Positions 1 to 6,588 of a stretch of DNA of 13,904 bases are shown one piece after another. The DNA comes from CAZFLN01 sp964519905. GTDB taxonomy: Bacteria; Patescibacteriota; Microgenomatia; UBA1400; UBA1396. Location: NCBI GenBank assembly GCA_964519905.1, contig CAZFLN010000018.1, positions 1 to 13,904 of the forward strand, written 5' to 3'. How positions within the stretch are numbered: the stretch's first letter is position 1; the number at the start of each line of letters is the position of its first letter. Position numbers and translations under genes: made by a program. The notes below the pieces were generated by a model. The model searched no databases. It saw only the letters and a list, made by a program, of their open reading frames with translations, and was not told the DNA's origin.

Positions 1-272
1 GCAGAATTCTGGCTGCTGATTCCGGAAAAGTGGTCGTGGCAGGTTGGGTAGACAACTCTGGATACGGAAACCGCGTTATGATCGATCACGGAAATGGCTT
101 TGTCACTCTCTACGCTCACTTATCAGTGGTTCGTGTGAGTGTTGGTCAGACAGTCAATAAGGGTGATGTCATTGGCGACATGGGAACCACGGGCCGATCA
201 ACTGGTGTGCACTTGCACTTCGAAGTACGACAGGGTGGCACCCTCATGAATCCTGGAAGCTTCCTTCAATAA
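1..272 (+). CDS. M23-family (LytM-type) metallopeptidase, C-terminal fragment
   Basis: This is the 3' end of a peptidoglycan endopeptidase gene whose start lies before the window; the open frame already runs at base 3, and the stop is TAA at 270-272. The visible 90 residues fit the end of the M23 (lysostaphin/LytM) fold: a beta-strand region around GKVVVAGW, then GYGNRVMIDHGNGFVTLYAHLS, where the second His of the family sits in YAHL, then GQTVNKGDVIGDMGTTGRSTG and the zinc-binding HLHFEVR motif. The first zinc ligands (H-x-x-x-D) would be upstream and cannot be checked. Family members are secreted and cut peptide cross-links of peptidoglycan in division or remodelling; some are inactive EnvC/NlpD-like activators, but the intact HxH supports activity here. 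It is separated from the following obg gene by 122 bases. Confidence 0.92.
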   Translation, partial: RILAADSGKVVVAGWVDNSGYGNRVMIDHGNGFVTLYAHLSVVRVSVGQTVNKGDVIGDMGTTGRSTGVHLHFEVRQGGTLMNPGSFLQ

Positions 273-290
273 TCATCCAGTGACATAGCG

Positions 291-296
291 TATAAT
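291..296 (+). promoter_or_regulatory. Candidate -10 element upstream of obg
   Basis: A perfect TATAAT lies 18 bases after the M23 stop codon, in an AT-rich 122-base intergenic stretch. No good -35 is seen at 16-18 bases. If used, transcription would begin near 303 and leave a leader of about 90 bases before obg. The rest of the spacer contains only weak short repeats, with no terminator for the M23 gene visible. Confidence 0.4.
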
Positions 297-394
297 AACA
301 ACTAAGAAAAAGATTGATACAAGATAGAGAATTATCTACAGAAAAACACTTGGATTCACTTGTATACAGTAAGACATATTGAGAGAGATTAATT

Positions 395-1576
395 ATGATT
401 GATATCGCTTTAGTAACAGTTTCTTCCGGCAAGGGCGGAGACGGTTCGTATTCCTATCGGCGCGAAAAATATGCTCCTAAAGGTGGACCGGATGGTGGCG
501 ATGGCGGAAATGGTGGCGATGTTTACTTAGTTGTGAACGCTCACAAGAACACCTTGCGAGATTTCCAGAGTACAAAAGTGTTCGCCGCGCAGGATGGCCA
601 AAATGGCGGGAAACGACTCAGTCATGGAAAGCACGGTACAGATCTCGAAATTGAAGTTCCAATGGGGACGTTGGTTTGGGAAGTCACAAATACTGATGCA
701 GTCGCCGATGGAGCTCAACCAGAAAAGCGACTCGTCGTAGAGTTGCTCGACCCAGAAGCAAAGTTCCGTGTCGCAATTGGAGGAAAAGGCGGGAGAGGCA
801 ACGATCACTTCAAAAACTCAACCAACCGCACTCCGTTGGAGTATGAACAAGGAGGAGCCGCGCAGGTTCGCGTTCTTGAACTGGAGTTGAAACTCTTAGC
901 AGACGTTGGTTTTGTTGGTTTCCCAAATGCCGGGAAGAGCAGTCTTTTACGAGTGCTCACCAAAGCACAACCAGAAGTGGCTGACTATCCATTTACCACA
1001 CTGACTCCTCACTTAGGGGTGATGGAGCGATATCAAAATCAGCAGGCAAACAGAGTGGTGCTGGCCGACATCCCAGGACTTATCGAAGACGCAAGCCAAG
1101 GGAAAGGTTTAGGACACCAATTTTTGCGCCACATTGAGCGCTGTCGAGTACTGCTGTACGTCTTGGCTCCCGATACAATTTCTGTTCTTTCTGGTATGTA
1201 CGCCGAGAAATCAGGCTTGCAGCAATTAGCGCAGGAATTGCGCGCGCAGTGGCAAACTCTACAACAAGAATTGGTGGCGCATAATCCAGAACTTGAACAG
1301 CGTCCGTTTTTGATCGGCGTCAACAAATCTGATCTTTTTTCGGCTGAGGATCTGGCCCAGTTAGAATCGCTGGTTCGAGAACAATTTTCTTCTGTAACGA
1401 AACAAGTTGCTTTCTTTTCTGCCGCCACAAACGCTGGCTTGGATGAATTAGCAGCTGAATTGTTGACTACTCTGGAGCAGCATCCACCGGCTCCGGTGAA
1501 ATCACAGAACTTGGCCGAGTTTGGTCCACGTCAGTACCGTCCTCAACCAAAGCTTTTGCGTCGTGATTTGAAGTAG
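395..1576 (+). CDS. obg: Obg-family GTPase (ribosome assembly)
   Basis: Obg GTPases bind the large ribosomal subunit during late assembly and respond to GTP/ppGpp. The 393-residue product has the glycine-rich Obg fold at residues 1-158 (SGKGGDG, PKGGPDGGDGGNGGDV, IGGKGGRGN), followed by the G domain: Walker A GFPNAGKSS at 175-183, switch YPFTT at 198-202, G3 DIPGLI at 225-230, G4 NKSD at 310-313 and G5 FSA near 341-343. After the G domain there is only a tail of about 40 basic, Pro-rich residues, so the optional OCT domain found in some homologues is absent. The ATG at 395 is supported by a purine-rich GAGAGAGA at 381-388 and by alignment of the N-terminus with the family start (F/M-x-D-x-A..V..GKGGDG). 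It stands alone between the M23 gene and a tRNA. The nucleotide-binding motifs are all intact. Confidence 0.97.
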   Translation: MIDIALVTVSSGKGGDGSYSYRREKYAPKGGPDGGDGGNGGDVYLVVNAHKNTLRDFQSTKVFAAQDGQNGGKRLSHGKHGTDLEIEVPMGTLVWEVTNTDAVADGAQPEKRLVVELLDPEAKFRVAIGGKGGRGNDHFKNSTNRTPLEYEQGGAAQVRVLELELKLLADVGFVGFPNAGKSSLLRVLTKAQPEVADYPFTTLTPHLGVMERYQNQQANRVVLADIPGLIEDASQGKGLGHQFLRHIERCRVLLYVLAPDTISVLSGMYAEKSGLQQLAQELRAQWQTLQQELVAHNPELEQRPFLIGVNKSDLFSAEDLAQLESLVREQFSSVTKQVAFFSAATNAGLDELAAELLTTLEQHPPAPVKSQNLAEFGPRQYRPQPKLLRRDLK

Positions 1577-1615
1577 TAATCTTTCCGCTTGTATCTACCA
1601 GGCAAAAGCTTAGTC

Positions 1616-1624
1616 TGGTATAAT
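1616..1624 (+). promoter_or_regulatory. Extended -10 promoter of tRNA-Ala
   Basis: TGGTATAAT matches an extended -10 (TGn plus TATAAT) exactly and lies 12 bases before the tRNA 5' end, so transcription would begin close to 1631. No -35 is evident, which is usual for extended -10 promoters. The element overlaps the right arm of a 6-bp inverted repeat (TACCAG at 1596-1601, CTGGTA at 1615-1620) that may be the end of the obg transcript or chance. Confidence 0.65.
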
Positions 1625-1636
1625 CAAGTCTCACCA

Positions 1637-1709
1637 GGGCCCATAGCGCAGCTGGTAGCGCGTCTGCATGGCATGCAGAAGGTCAGGGGTTCGAGTCCCC
1701 TTGGGTCCA
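1637..1709 (+). tRNA. tRNA-Ala (anticodon GGC)
   Basis: The 73 bases fold into a full cloverleaf. The acceptor stem is GGGCCCA (1637-1643) with TGGGTCC (1702-1708), including the G3:U70 wobble pair that is the alanine identity element. The D stem GCGC pairs 1646-1649 with 1658-1661. The anticodon stem TCTGC/GCAGA (1663-1667, 1675-1679) carries loop ATGGCAT with anticodon GGC at 1670-1672. The T stem AGGGG/CCCCT (1685-1689, 1697-1701) carries loop TTCGAGT. The discriminator is A1709; the terminal CCA is not encoded and must be added by a nucleotidyltransferase. Confidence 0.97.
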
Positions 1710-1738
1710 CTTTACATATACGTTTTTGATTTCGATTT

Positions 1739-1766
1739 TTGTTCGATGTTCCCTCTGTGCTACACT
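1739..1766 (+). promoter_or_regulatory. Candidate promoter of the pilin operon
   Basis: An extended -10 TGCTACACT (1758-1766) is preceded by a weak -35 TTGTTC (1739-1744, three of six matches) with a 16-base spacer. The -10 ends only 6 bases before the ATG at 1773, so the predicted start of transcription falls on or next to the start codon, giving a leaderless mRNA. No Shine-Dalgarno sequence is needed or seen here. Confidence 0.5.
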
Positions 1767-1772
1767 GAGATT

Positions 1773-2486
1773 ATGCGTTTCACCGGACTTTCTCGCGACT
1801 CTCGCCGTGGTCTTACCATGATTGAGTTACTTGTCGTTTTAGTCTTACTAGTAATTCTTATTTTTGCGGTGATCTTTGGTATTCAAAAGTATATTTCCAG
1901 TGCACGAGATGCCGAGAGAAAATCAAATTTGCAGTCATACAGAACTGTGTTTGAAGATTATTTTTCTGACAACGGCGTGTATCCACCGGCTGAGGCATTA
2001 CTGCACTGTGGTCAATCAGATCTTGCTCCGTACTTACCGCAAATTATGTGTGACCCTGATGGAAGTCCCTACCTGTATGTCCCGAGCCCAGATCGTTTAG
2101 ATTATGTGTTGTTTGCACGGTTAGTAAACCGTGACGATCCATACATTCGACAGTATGGATGTCATAACGGGTGTGGTCCAGATCATAACAATGATGGACA
2201 AGGAGATTTTTCTATTGGTGTGAGTAGTGGTCGTCCGGTCAGTGGGGGAGATTATCCAGTTCCGCCGACGCCAGAGCCAACTCCGGTTCCGAGCCCAGGT
2301 GGTACGCCTGTTCCCACAGCTGAACCAACTCCCAAGCCACCGGCCGGATGCGGAAGTTGGTGCTATGCCAACCAGTGCACTACTTGCTGTGGTGCCTTTT
2401 ATCGCTGTGCTGCAGATGGACGCACATGTGTTCCAGATAATTCATGCGACCCCTGTCCAAATGGGGTGTGTATGGGAGGAGACTAG
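1773..2486 (+). CDS. Type IV pilin/pseudopilin-like protein with Cys-rich C-terminal module
   Basis: The 237-residue product has a class III (prepilin) signal: short basic leader ending RRG13, then LTMIELLVVL, with the conserved Glu at +5 (E18) and a hydrophobic helix to about residue 37. Prepilin peptidase would cut after G13. The globular part has SARDAERKS (43-51), a motif shared with the two following genes, and a calcium-loop-like DxNxDGxxxD/DxNxDGxGD stretch at 137-145. A Pro/Thr linker (about 161-191) then leads to a tail with ten cysteines in residues 193-233. The tail family is not recognised; ten cysteines suggest a disulfide-bonded knot exposed on the pilus. I chose ATG 1773 because it gives a normal short leader and follows a promoter; an in-frame ATG at 1746 lies upstream of the -10 element. 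Next gene begins 7 bases downstream. Confidence 0.85.
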   Translation: MRFTGLSRDSRRGLTMIELLVVLVLLVILIFAVIFGIQKYISSARDAERKSNLQSYRTVFEDYFSDNGVYPPAEALLHCGQSDLAPYLPQIMCDPDGSPYLYVPSPDRLDYVLFARLVNRDDPYIRQYGCHNGCGPDHNNDGQGDFSIGVSSGRPVSGGDYPVPPTPEPTPVPSPGGTPVPTAEPTPKPPAGCGSWCYANQCTTCCGAFYRCAADGRTCVPDNSCDPCPNGVCMGGD

Positions 2487-2493
2487 GAAAATT

Positions 2494-3024
2494 ATGAAAC
2501 ACTGGTATCGATCACTCAAAATGTATTCCAATAATCAAGGTTTTACGTTAGTTGAGATTTTGGTGGTTATGGCGATTATTGGAATCCTTGCCACCATTGG
2601 AACCAATAGTTTTCTGATTTCTCGATTACGTGGTCGCGACGCGGAGCGGAAAAGTTCACTTGGCCAAATTCAACGTTCTTTTGAGATGTATTACAACGAT
2701 TACAATCGATATCCCGCACCAACAGAGTTCACCTGGGGGGGAGTGTTTGAAGACGCGAACAATGTGTACATGGCTATGGTTCCAGATGATCCTCGCTCTC
2801 CCAATTCGCAGTATTTTTATGAAGTTTCGACCGATGGACAGCGATATCGCCTCTATGCTCGGCTGGAAAATACGCAAGATTTGGTTACAGATTTAAACGG
2901 TGATGGTGAGCCTGGTGATGAATACGATGGGACCGTCGGCGATGGCCAACCCAAGAATTGTGGAAGTTTTTTGTGTAACTATGGAATCTCGAGTATGACT
3001 ACGAACATGACGGAGGCACTATGA
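2494..3024 (+). CDS. Type IV pilin/pseudopilin-like protein
   Basis: The 176-residue product has a leader ending QG16 followed by FTLVEILVVMAIIGIL, with Glu at +5 (E21), a textbook prepilin peptidase site and N-terminal helix. Downstream are RGRDAERKS (46-54), MYYNDYNRYP (65-74) and a calcium-loop-like D-L-N-G-D-G-E-P-G-D at 133-142, with a Cys pair at 156 and 161. These place it in the bacterial type IV pilin/type II secretion pseudopilin superfamily; which of the two cannot be decided because no assembly ATPase or secretin is in view. It is translated from ATG 2494, with AGGA at 2485-2488 as the likely ribosome site, and its last four bases overlap the next start (ATGA), which implies translational coupling. 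Its stop is TGA. Confidence 0.88.
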   Translation: MKHWYRSLKMYSNNQGFTLVEILVVMAIIGILATIGTNSFLISRLRGRDAERKSSLGQIQRSFEMYYNDYNRYPAPTEFTWGGVFEDANNVYMAMVPDDPRSPNSQYFYEVSTDGQRYRLYARLENTQDLVTDLNGDGEPGDEYDGTVGDGQPKNCGSFLCNYGISSMTTNMTEAL

Positions 3025-3509
3025 CGCACGTACGAAATCAAGCGCAATCCAGAGGGGGATTCACCCTGGTAGAGCTTCTGGTTGTGATTTCTATTATTGG
3101 AATTCTTTCCGCGCTTTTACTAGTGAATCTTGCCGGAGCGCGTGAGCGTGGACGTGATTCATCGCGCAAATCTGACCTTGCTCAACTGCGTACAGCGCTG
3201 CGTTTGTATTACAACGATAATCAGATGTATCCAACCGCTTCCGACGGCAGAATAGTGGGTTGTGGACCGGTTGGTGACGATGTTTGCGCGTGGGGTGGAG
3301 AGTTTGTTGCGGGAAGTACTCGTTACATGAATCTGCCAAGTGATCCGATTGCCGCTCGGACATACACCTACGAACAATTAGCCAGTGGAAATGGGTTCCG
3401 TGTCTCTGCCTTGCTCGAGAATCTTTCTGATCCTCAGGCGGCTGAAAGCCAATCTCGTTGCGGAGTCACCGACGGAGTCGACGGAATGTTTTACATTTGC
3501 GCTGAGTAG
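3021..3509 (+). CDS. Type IV pilin/pseudopilin-like protein
   Basis: The 162-residue product begins with a leader ending RGG13 and then FTLVELLVVISIIGIL, with Glu at +5 (E18). The family-like segment RGRDSSRKSDL (43-53) and LYYNDNQMYP (62-71) match the two upstream genes, so the three are tandem paralogues. Four cysteines (81, 89, 147, 160) could form two disulfides. Unlike the other two it has no DxNxDG calcium-type loop. GGAGG at 3012-3016 sits 4 bases before the ATG, which overlaps the preceding stop. The gene ends the operon; its TAG lies inside the terminator hairpin. Role inferred: minor or major pilin of a surface filament for attachment or DNA uptake. Confidence 0.88.
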   Translation: MTHVRNQAQSRGGFTLVELLVVISIIGILSALLLVNLAGARERGRDSSRKSDLAQLRTALRLYYNDNQMYPTASDGRIVGCGPVGDDVCAWGGEFVAGSTRYMNLPSDPIAARTYTYEQLASGNGFRVSALLENLSDPQAAESQSRCGVTDGVDGMFYICAE

Positions 3510-3538
3510 CGAGCGGTCTTTCTTCGCCTCATTTTTTT
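3503..3538 (+). terminator. Intrinsic terminator of the pilin operon
   Basis: TGAG (3503-3506) and GCGA (3509-3512) pair with TCGC (3524-3527) and CTCA (3528-3531), giving an 8-bp stem broken by a 2-base bulge, and seven Ts follow at 3532-3538. The stop codon TAG (3507-3509) is in and next to the bulge. The TGAG arm starts at 3503 by pairing of 3503-3506. The structure serves the plus strand; on the minus strand no T-run follows, so it would not obviously end the convergent ligase transcript. Confidence 0.7.
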
Positions 3539-3541
3539 CTT

Positions 3542-5596
3542 CTAGAAAAGATCAGAGAATCCAGTAGGAGGATTTTCCTGGGTGGGGTCTTCTGGTTGTG
3601 TCGGTGTTTCTGGGAAGACAGCGTTTCCGGTCTCATTTTGAGTATTTTCTTGACCAGAGCTGGTGGCGTTTTGTTCGGCCTGGAGAGCCGCTGCTTCTTG
3701 TTGGTTTTTCAGCAGTTCTCGTGACACTCGGAGTTTATCTTCTACAACTGGTCTTTCTGGTGAGTCACTGGCCAAGAGTTCGAGTGTTTTCTCGAAGGCT
3801 GCTTGTGCTACGACAGCATTCTCAATAGAAAGCGCTGATTCTCCCAAGAGATAGTAGGACTGTACCCATCGAGGATTGAGCTGAATAGCCTGTTCGTATA
3901 GACGGAAGGCATTTTCTTGTTCACCAAGTCGGGCATAGAGTTGTCCTAGAGCCAGACGAAGTTCAGGGTTGAAAGGATCTGTTTGAATGGCTTGGATGCG
4001 TGCGGCCAAAGCCCAGTCAGCTGCGCCTTCTAAGGAGAGAATATTGCTATAGACACTCGCCAAAACTTCCCAGCTTTCAGTACTGGATGGATCAGCCGCG
4101 ACAGCATTTCGACCCTCGTTTACCGCTTGTTGGAGGAGGCTCAAAGCCAGTTTTTGCTGTTCTTCGGAGAGTTCTGCTCCTTGTGTTTGCGCTTCTTGCT
4201 GCATGGCTTGGACAATAGCAAAACTGGTTGATGCAAACGCACGACGATATTCTGGGTGGAAAGGTGTCAATGTCATCGCTTGTGCTTGAGCCGCGTAGAC
4301 TGTTTGTGCGTCGGCGGTGCTGGCTTGTTGCAGGCTCCAGCCGAGTAAGAAATTACTGCGCAACGGAGCAATCATAAAGACTGAGATTACTCCCACAACT
4401 GCCGTTACAACACCAGCAGTTCCCAAGGAAGAAGCCCAAGGGAAGCGAATATTTTCTGGTACTTCGGCACTCCACACCTCTTCACTTCTGAGCAAGCTTG
4501 CTTCACTTAATGCCACAATGATTCCTAAGAGGAAGGTGAACCACAGCAGTGGTGTGAAAGGAATCACGAAGAAAGCGGCTAGGTGCATACAGAGATACAC
4601 CACTAGCGAAAGTTGGCGAGAACGAATGGTTCGTAAGATTGGGAGTAAAGTCTTAAAGCTGGCGAGTAAAGCACCAACTCCCAGAACTCCGTGCGTGGCG
4701 AGCAGGAAGAGAAACTCATTCGAGCTACTGGCGAAACGCACAGACCAATACTCATGTGCATTAAATCCAATTCCACGATATTGATGGAAAGCGTTTAAGA
4801 AGCTGCTCGGGCCAAATCCAAACAGAAGCGTTGGCACAGATTTGAAGGACTCAACAGCGATGTTCCATCCGGCACTCCAAGGCAAGATGAATGGGCGAAC
4901 GGCGGGGTTGTTAAATCCAATGTATGCCAAAACCAGAGCAATAAGAGTAAGCACCAGTCCCCAAATCATCACAATTTGTTGTTGTTTTTCTCGAGCGGCA
5001 TTTGGAGCTGCATCTCGAATGGACAAAACTGCCGCAACCCCAACGGGAAGAACAAAGGCAACGAGTGCTAAGAATGAGTCCGTTGGGTTAAAAGCCAGGG
5101 TGCTTGGATACGCGGTGCCGAACACTCGGTTGAGACTTTCTGATAAAGCCATGGGCGTGAACTGCAGAAGCGCAATAAGCGTGGCAATGGTTGCCGGGAA
5201 AAGCAGTGCTTGCAGTACTGATTGCCAACGAACACTTCTGGCCAACGTACTTCCAAACACGAGGAAGAGGGCAAAGAAGAACCACGTTACCGGAAAGTTG
5301 GTGAGATGGTACAAGGCGTTGTGTGTAAAGAGGGCAGAAAGAATACTCACCCCAGCAAATGCGCCGAAGAAAATCGTTGGCTTGCTAAGTGTTACAACGG
5401 CACGGCGAGAAATGAGTGTCTGTATTACCCACAAAGTGGTGAGGACCAAGGCGAGTACTCCAACGAGGATTCGCTTTTGCCAATTTCCAGGATCAACCAC
5501 TCCAGGGAGAAAGAACAAGGGAATGAAAATAGCACCCAACAATAAGAGAATACTGGATAACTGTGCTGGTCCTTTTTTCAAACTTGGTGTGCTCAT
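3542..5596 (-). CDS. O-antigen ligase/polymerase-like membrane protein with C-terminal TPRs
   Basis: The 684-residue product resembles Wzy_C/O-antigen ligase proteins, which transfer or polymerise lipid-linked glycans on the outer face of the membrane. About ten hydrophobic segments occur between residues 13 and 412. The family-like loop has LLFGFGPSSF (257-266) and SSNEFLFLLATHGVLGVGAL (291-310), the equivalent of the usual HNxxL..GxxG stretch; His281 is nearby but the usual HN is SN here. Residues about 485-630 form TPR repeats (for example ALGQLYARLGEQENAFRLYE). The end is an acidic, Pro-rich tail. I start it at ATG 5596: the alternative TTG at 5641 would make residues out of the promoter. 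It lies downstream of the giant propeller gene on the same strand and converges on the pilin operon. The acceptor is unknown: lipid glycan, S-layer or pilin are all possible. Confidence 0.8.
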   Translation of the reverse strand: MSTPSLKKGPAQLSSILLLLGAIFIPLFFLPGVVDPGNWQKRILVGVLALVLTTLWVIQTLISRRAVVTLSKPTIFFGAFAGVSILSALFTHNALYHLTNFPVTWFFFALFLVFGSTLARSVRWQSVLQALLFPATIATLIALLQFTPMALSESLNRVFGTAYPSTLAFNPTDSFLALVAFVLPVGVAAVLSIRDAAPNAAREKQQQIVMIWGLVLTLIALVLAYIGFNNPAVRPFILPWSAGWNIAVESFKSVPTLLFGFGPSSFLNAFHQYRGIGFNAHEYWSVRFASSSNEFLFLLATHGVLGVGALLASFKTLLPILRTIRSRQLSLVVYLCMHLAAFFVIPFTPLLWFTFLLGIIVALSEASLLRSEEVWSAEVPENIRFPWASSLGTAGVVTAVVGVISVFMIAPLRSNFLLGWSLQQASTADAQTVYAAQAQAMTLTPFHPEYRRAFASTSFAIVQAMQQEAQTQGAELSEEQQKLALSLLQQAVNEGRNAVAADPSSTESWEVLASVYSNILSLEGAADWALAARIQAIQTDPFNPELRLALGQLYARLGEQENAFRLYEQAIQLNPRWVQSYYLLGESALSIENAVVAQAAFEKTLELLASDSPERPVVEDKLRVSRELLKNQQEAAALQAEQNATSSGQENTQNETGNAVFPETPTQPEDPTQENPPTGFSDLF

Positions 5597-5605
5597 ATCT
5601 TGATT

Positions 5606-5635
5606 AGTGTAGCGTGTTTTCGGTGCTAATTTCAA
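5606..5635 (-). promoter_or_regulatory. Promoter of the ligase gene
   Basis: On the minus strand TTGAAA (5635-5630, five of six matches to the -35) is followed after 18 bases by TACACT (5611-5606). The ATG begins 9 bases after the -10, so the predicted transcript has a leader of only about 2-4 bases and no room for a Shine-Dalgarno site. The same TACACT hexamer precedes the first pilin gene in the same near-leaderless arrangement. Confidence 0.6.
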
Positions 5636-5660
5636 GTCCAATGCGTTTGCTTTCAGAGGA

Positions 5661-6578
5661 TTAGCGGTTAATGACCCACCAGTTAAAGTTGATGTCTTGT
5701 GTATGCGCTAAGCCGTCAATGGCGACTGTAAAGCTGCCATCTGTTTGCACAGAGACGTAGAGCATTTTGTTGCCAGTTGAGCTCGTCGCGGTGAGGTAGA
5801 CCAGACTATTGGGTCGAACCTGGGTGGTTCGGATGGTAAAGATATTTTTTCCGCTCTTGAGAATGGCTGTACCCGAACTGGAGTTCAGTTCTTCAGATTG
5901 ATCTTCGTTTTCTTGATCCGATCCAGCGTCTTCGGCATTAATAGCCAGGTGCTGGAGACGAGTAGAGCCATCAGCGTGGTAAGAAGCAACTTCTTGCCCT
6001 TCGTTTCCACGAATTATGAGTGCTCCGAGAATATCTTCTTCTGGCGTTTCGGTTTCGAGATCTGTTTCCATTTCTGGATCGAGGATTTCTGCGCTCATTG
6101 TCGCAATGTCGATAGTGAGAGGGTTGTTTCGAGCCAGGAGTTGGTTGGTTTCTACTGTTTGGGCAGTGACTTTTCCGCTGACATTCAAGTCGCCATTGAT
6201 TGCTACGGTTCCGTTGTTAAGAACGATGAGATCGTTCATGAAAGAAAGAGTGCCCAGCCCAGATGGTTGGATGGCAAAGGTGTTGCAGCCAGTTTCGACC
6301 GAACACTCAGTTTCGTAGCCAAAGCTGAGCGAGTTTTTACTCAGGATAGTTCCTTGAGTGCTAAATGTGTCGCCAGAGATACTGCCGGAGGCTTGGATTT
6401 GACCCAGTACGAGTAGATTCTTTGGAAGCGTAATGACCTCTTCGTCCTCGCCGCCCAAAATGATGGTATCGATATCTTCCTGGATTTCTGGGTCAATGTC
6501 TGGTGTGGCGCTTGTACTGGCGTTTTGGGCGGCGACCAAAGCAGCGATTCGATCTTCCAGTCCTTCCACACTTTCTGC
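5661..6578 (-). CDS. Giant multi-propeller surface protein, C-terminal part (after the assembly gap)
   Basis: This 305-residue open frame has no start of its own: it is open right up to the N gap and continues the gene at 6589-13904. It begins with AESVEGLEDRIAALVAAQ, a likely short coiled coil, passes through an acidic stretch (DIDPEIQEDIDTI) and then repeated fibre-like segments with G-D-L-N-V-S-G-K-V and L-V-L-G-Q-I-Q-A-S-G patterns typical of beta-rich tail-fibre stalks. A second acidic, low-complexity segment (DPEMETDLETETPEED, then a run rich in D, E, Q, N) precedes a final module of about 80 residues ending F-N-W-W-V-I-N-R. From memory this ending is common in large Patescibacteria proteins; its function is not known to me. 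Possible internal GTG at 6569 is not a credible start. The ligase gene follows 64 bases downstream on the same strand and no terminator is seen between them. Confidence 0.82.
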   Translation of the reverse strand, partial: AESVEGLEDRIAALVAAQNASTSATPDIDPEIQEDIDTIILGGEDEEVITLPKNLLVLGQIQASGSISGDTFSTQGTILSKNSLSFGYETECSVETGCNTFAIQPSGLGTLSFMNDLIVLNNGTVAINGDLNVSGKVTAQTVETNQLLARNNPLTIDIATMSAEILDPEMETDLETETPEEDILGALIIRGNEGQEVASYHADGSTRLQHLAINAEDAGSDQENEDQSEELNSSSGTAILKSGKNIFTIRTTQVRPNSLVYLTATSSTGNKMLYVSVQTDGSFTVAIDGLAHTQDINFNWWVINR

Positions 6579-6588
6579 NNNNNNNNNN
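6579..6588. other. Assembly gap (10 N) inside the giant gene
   Basis: Ten unknown bases join two contigs. Codons upstream of the gap start at positions equal to 1 mod 3 and those downstream at 2 mod 3, so reading straight through ten Ns shifts the frame and gives nonsense for the last 79 residues before a false stop at 6341. A single gene needs a true gap length of 2 mod 3. Ten is therefore a placeholder, and real sequence of unknown length is probably missing here. Confidence 0.95.

Noticed and set aside
1550..1611. 10-bp inverted repeat (AAGCTTTTGC and GCAAAAGCTT) at the end of obg
   Set aside because: The loop is about 42 bases, there is no T-run, and part of the arm is a self-complementary hexamer; chance is likely.
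1746..1772. Upstream ATG start for the first pilin
   Set aside because: It lies before the -10 element and would add an unneeded nine residues to a normal short prepilin leader.
4842..5603. A 253-codon open frame on the plus strand opposite the ligase gene
   Set aside because: It is antisense to a membrane protein with clear family features, has a basic low-order composition and no recognisable motif.
5597..5641. Upstream TTG start for the ligase (15 extra residues)
   Set aside because: The extra codons coincide with a good -35/-10 promoter and lack a ribosome site; ATG 5596 fits better.
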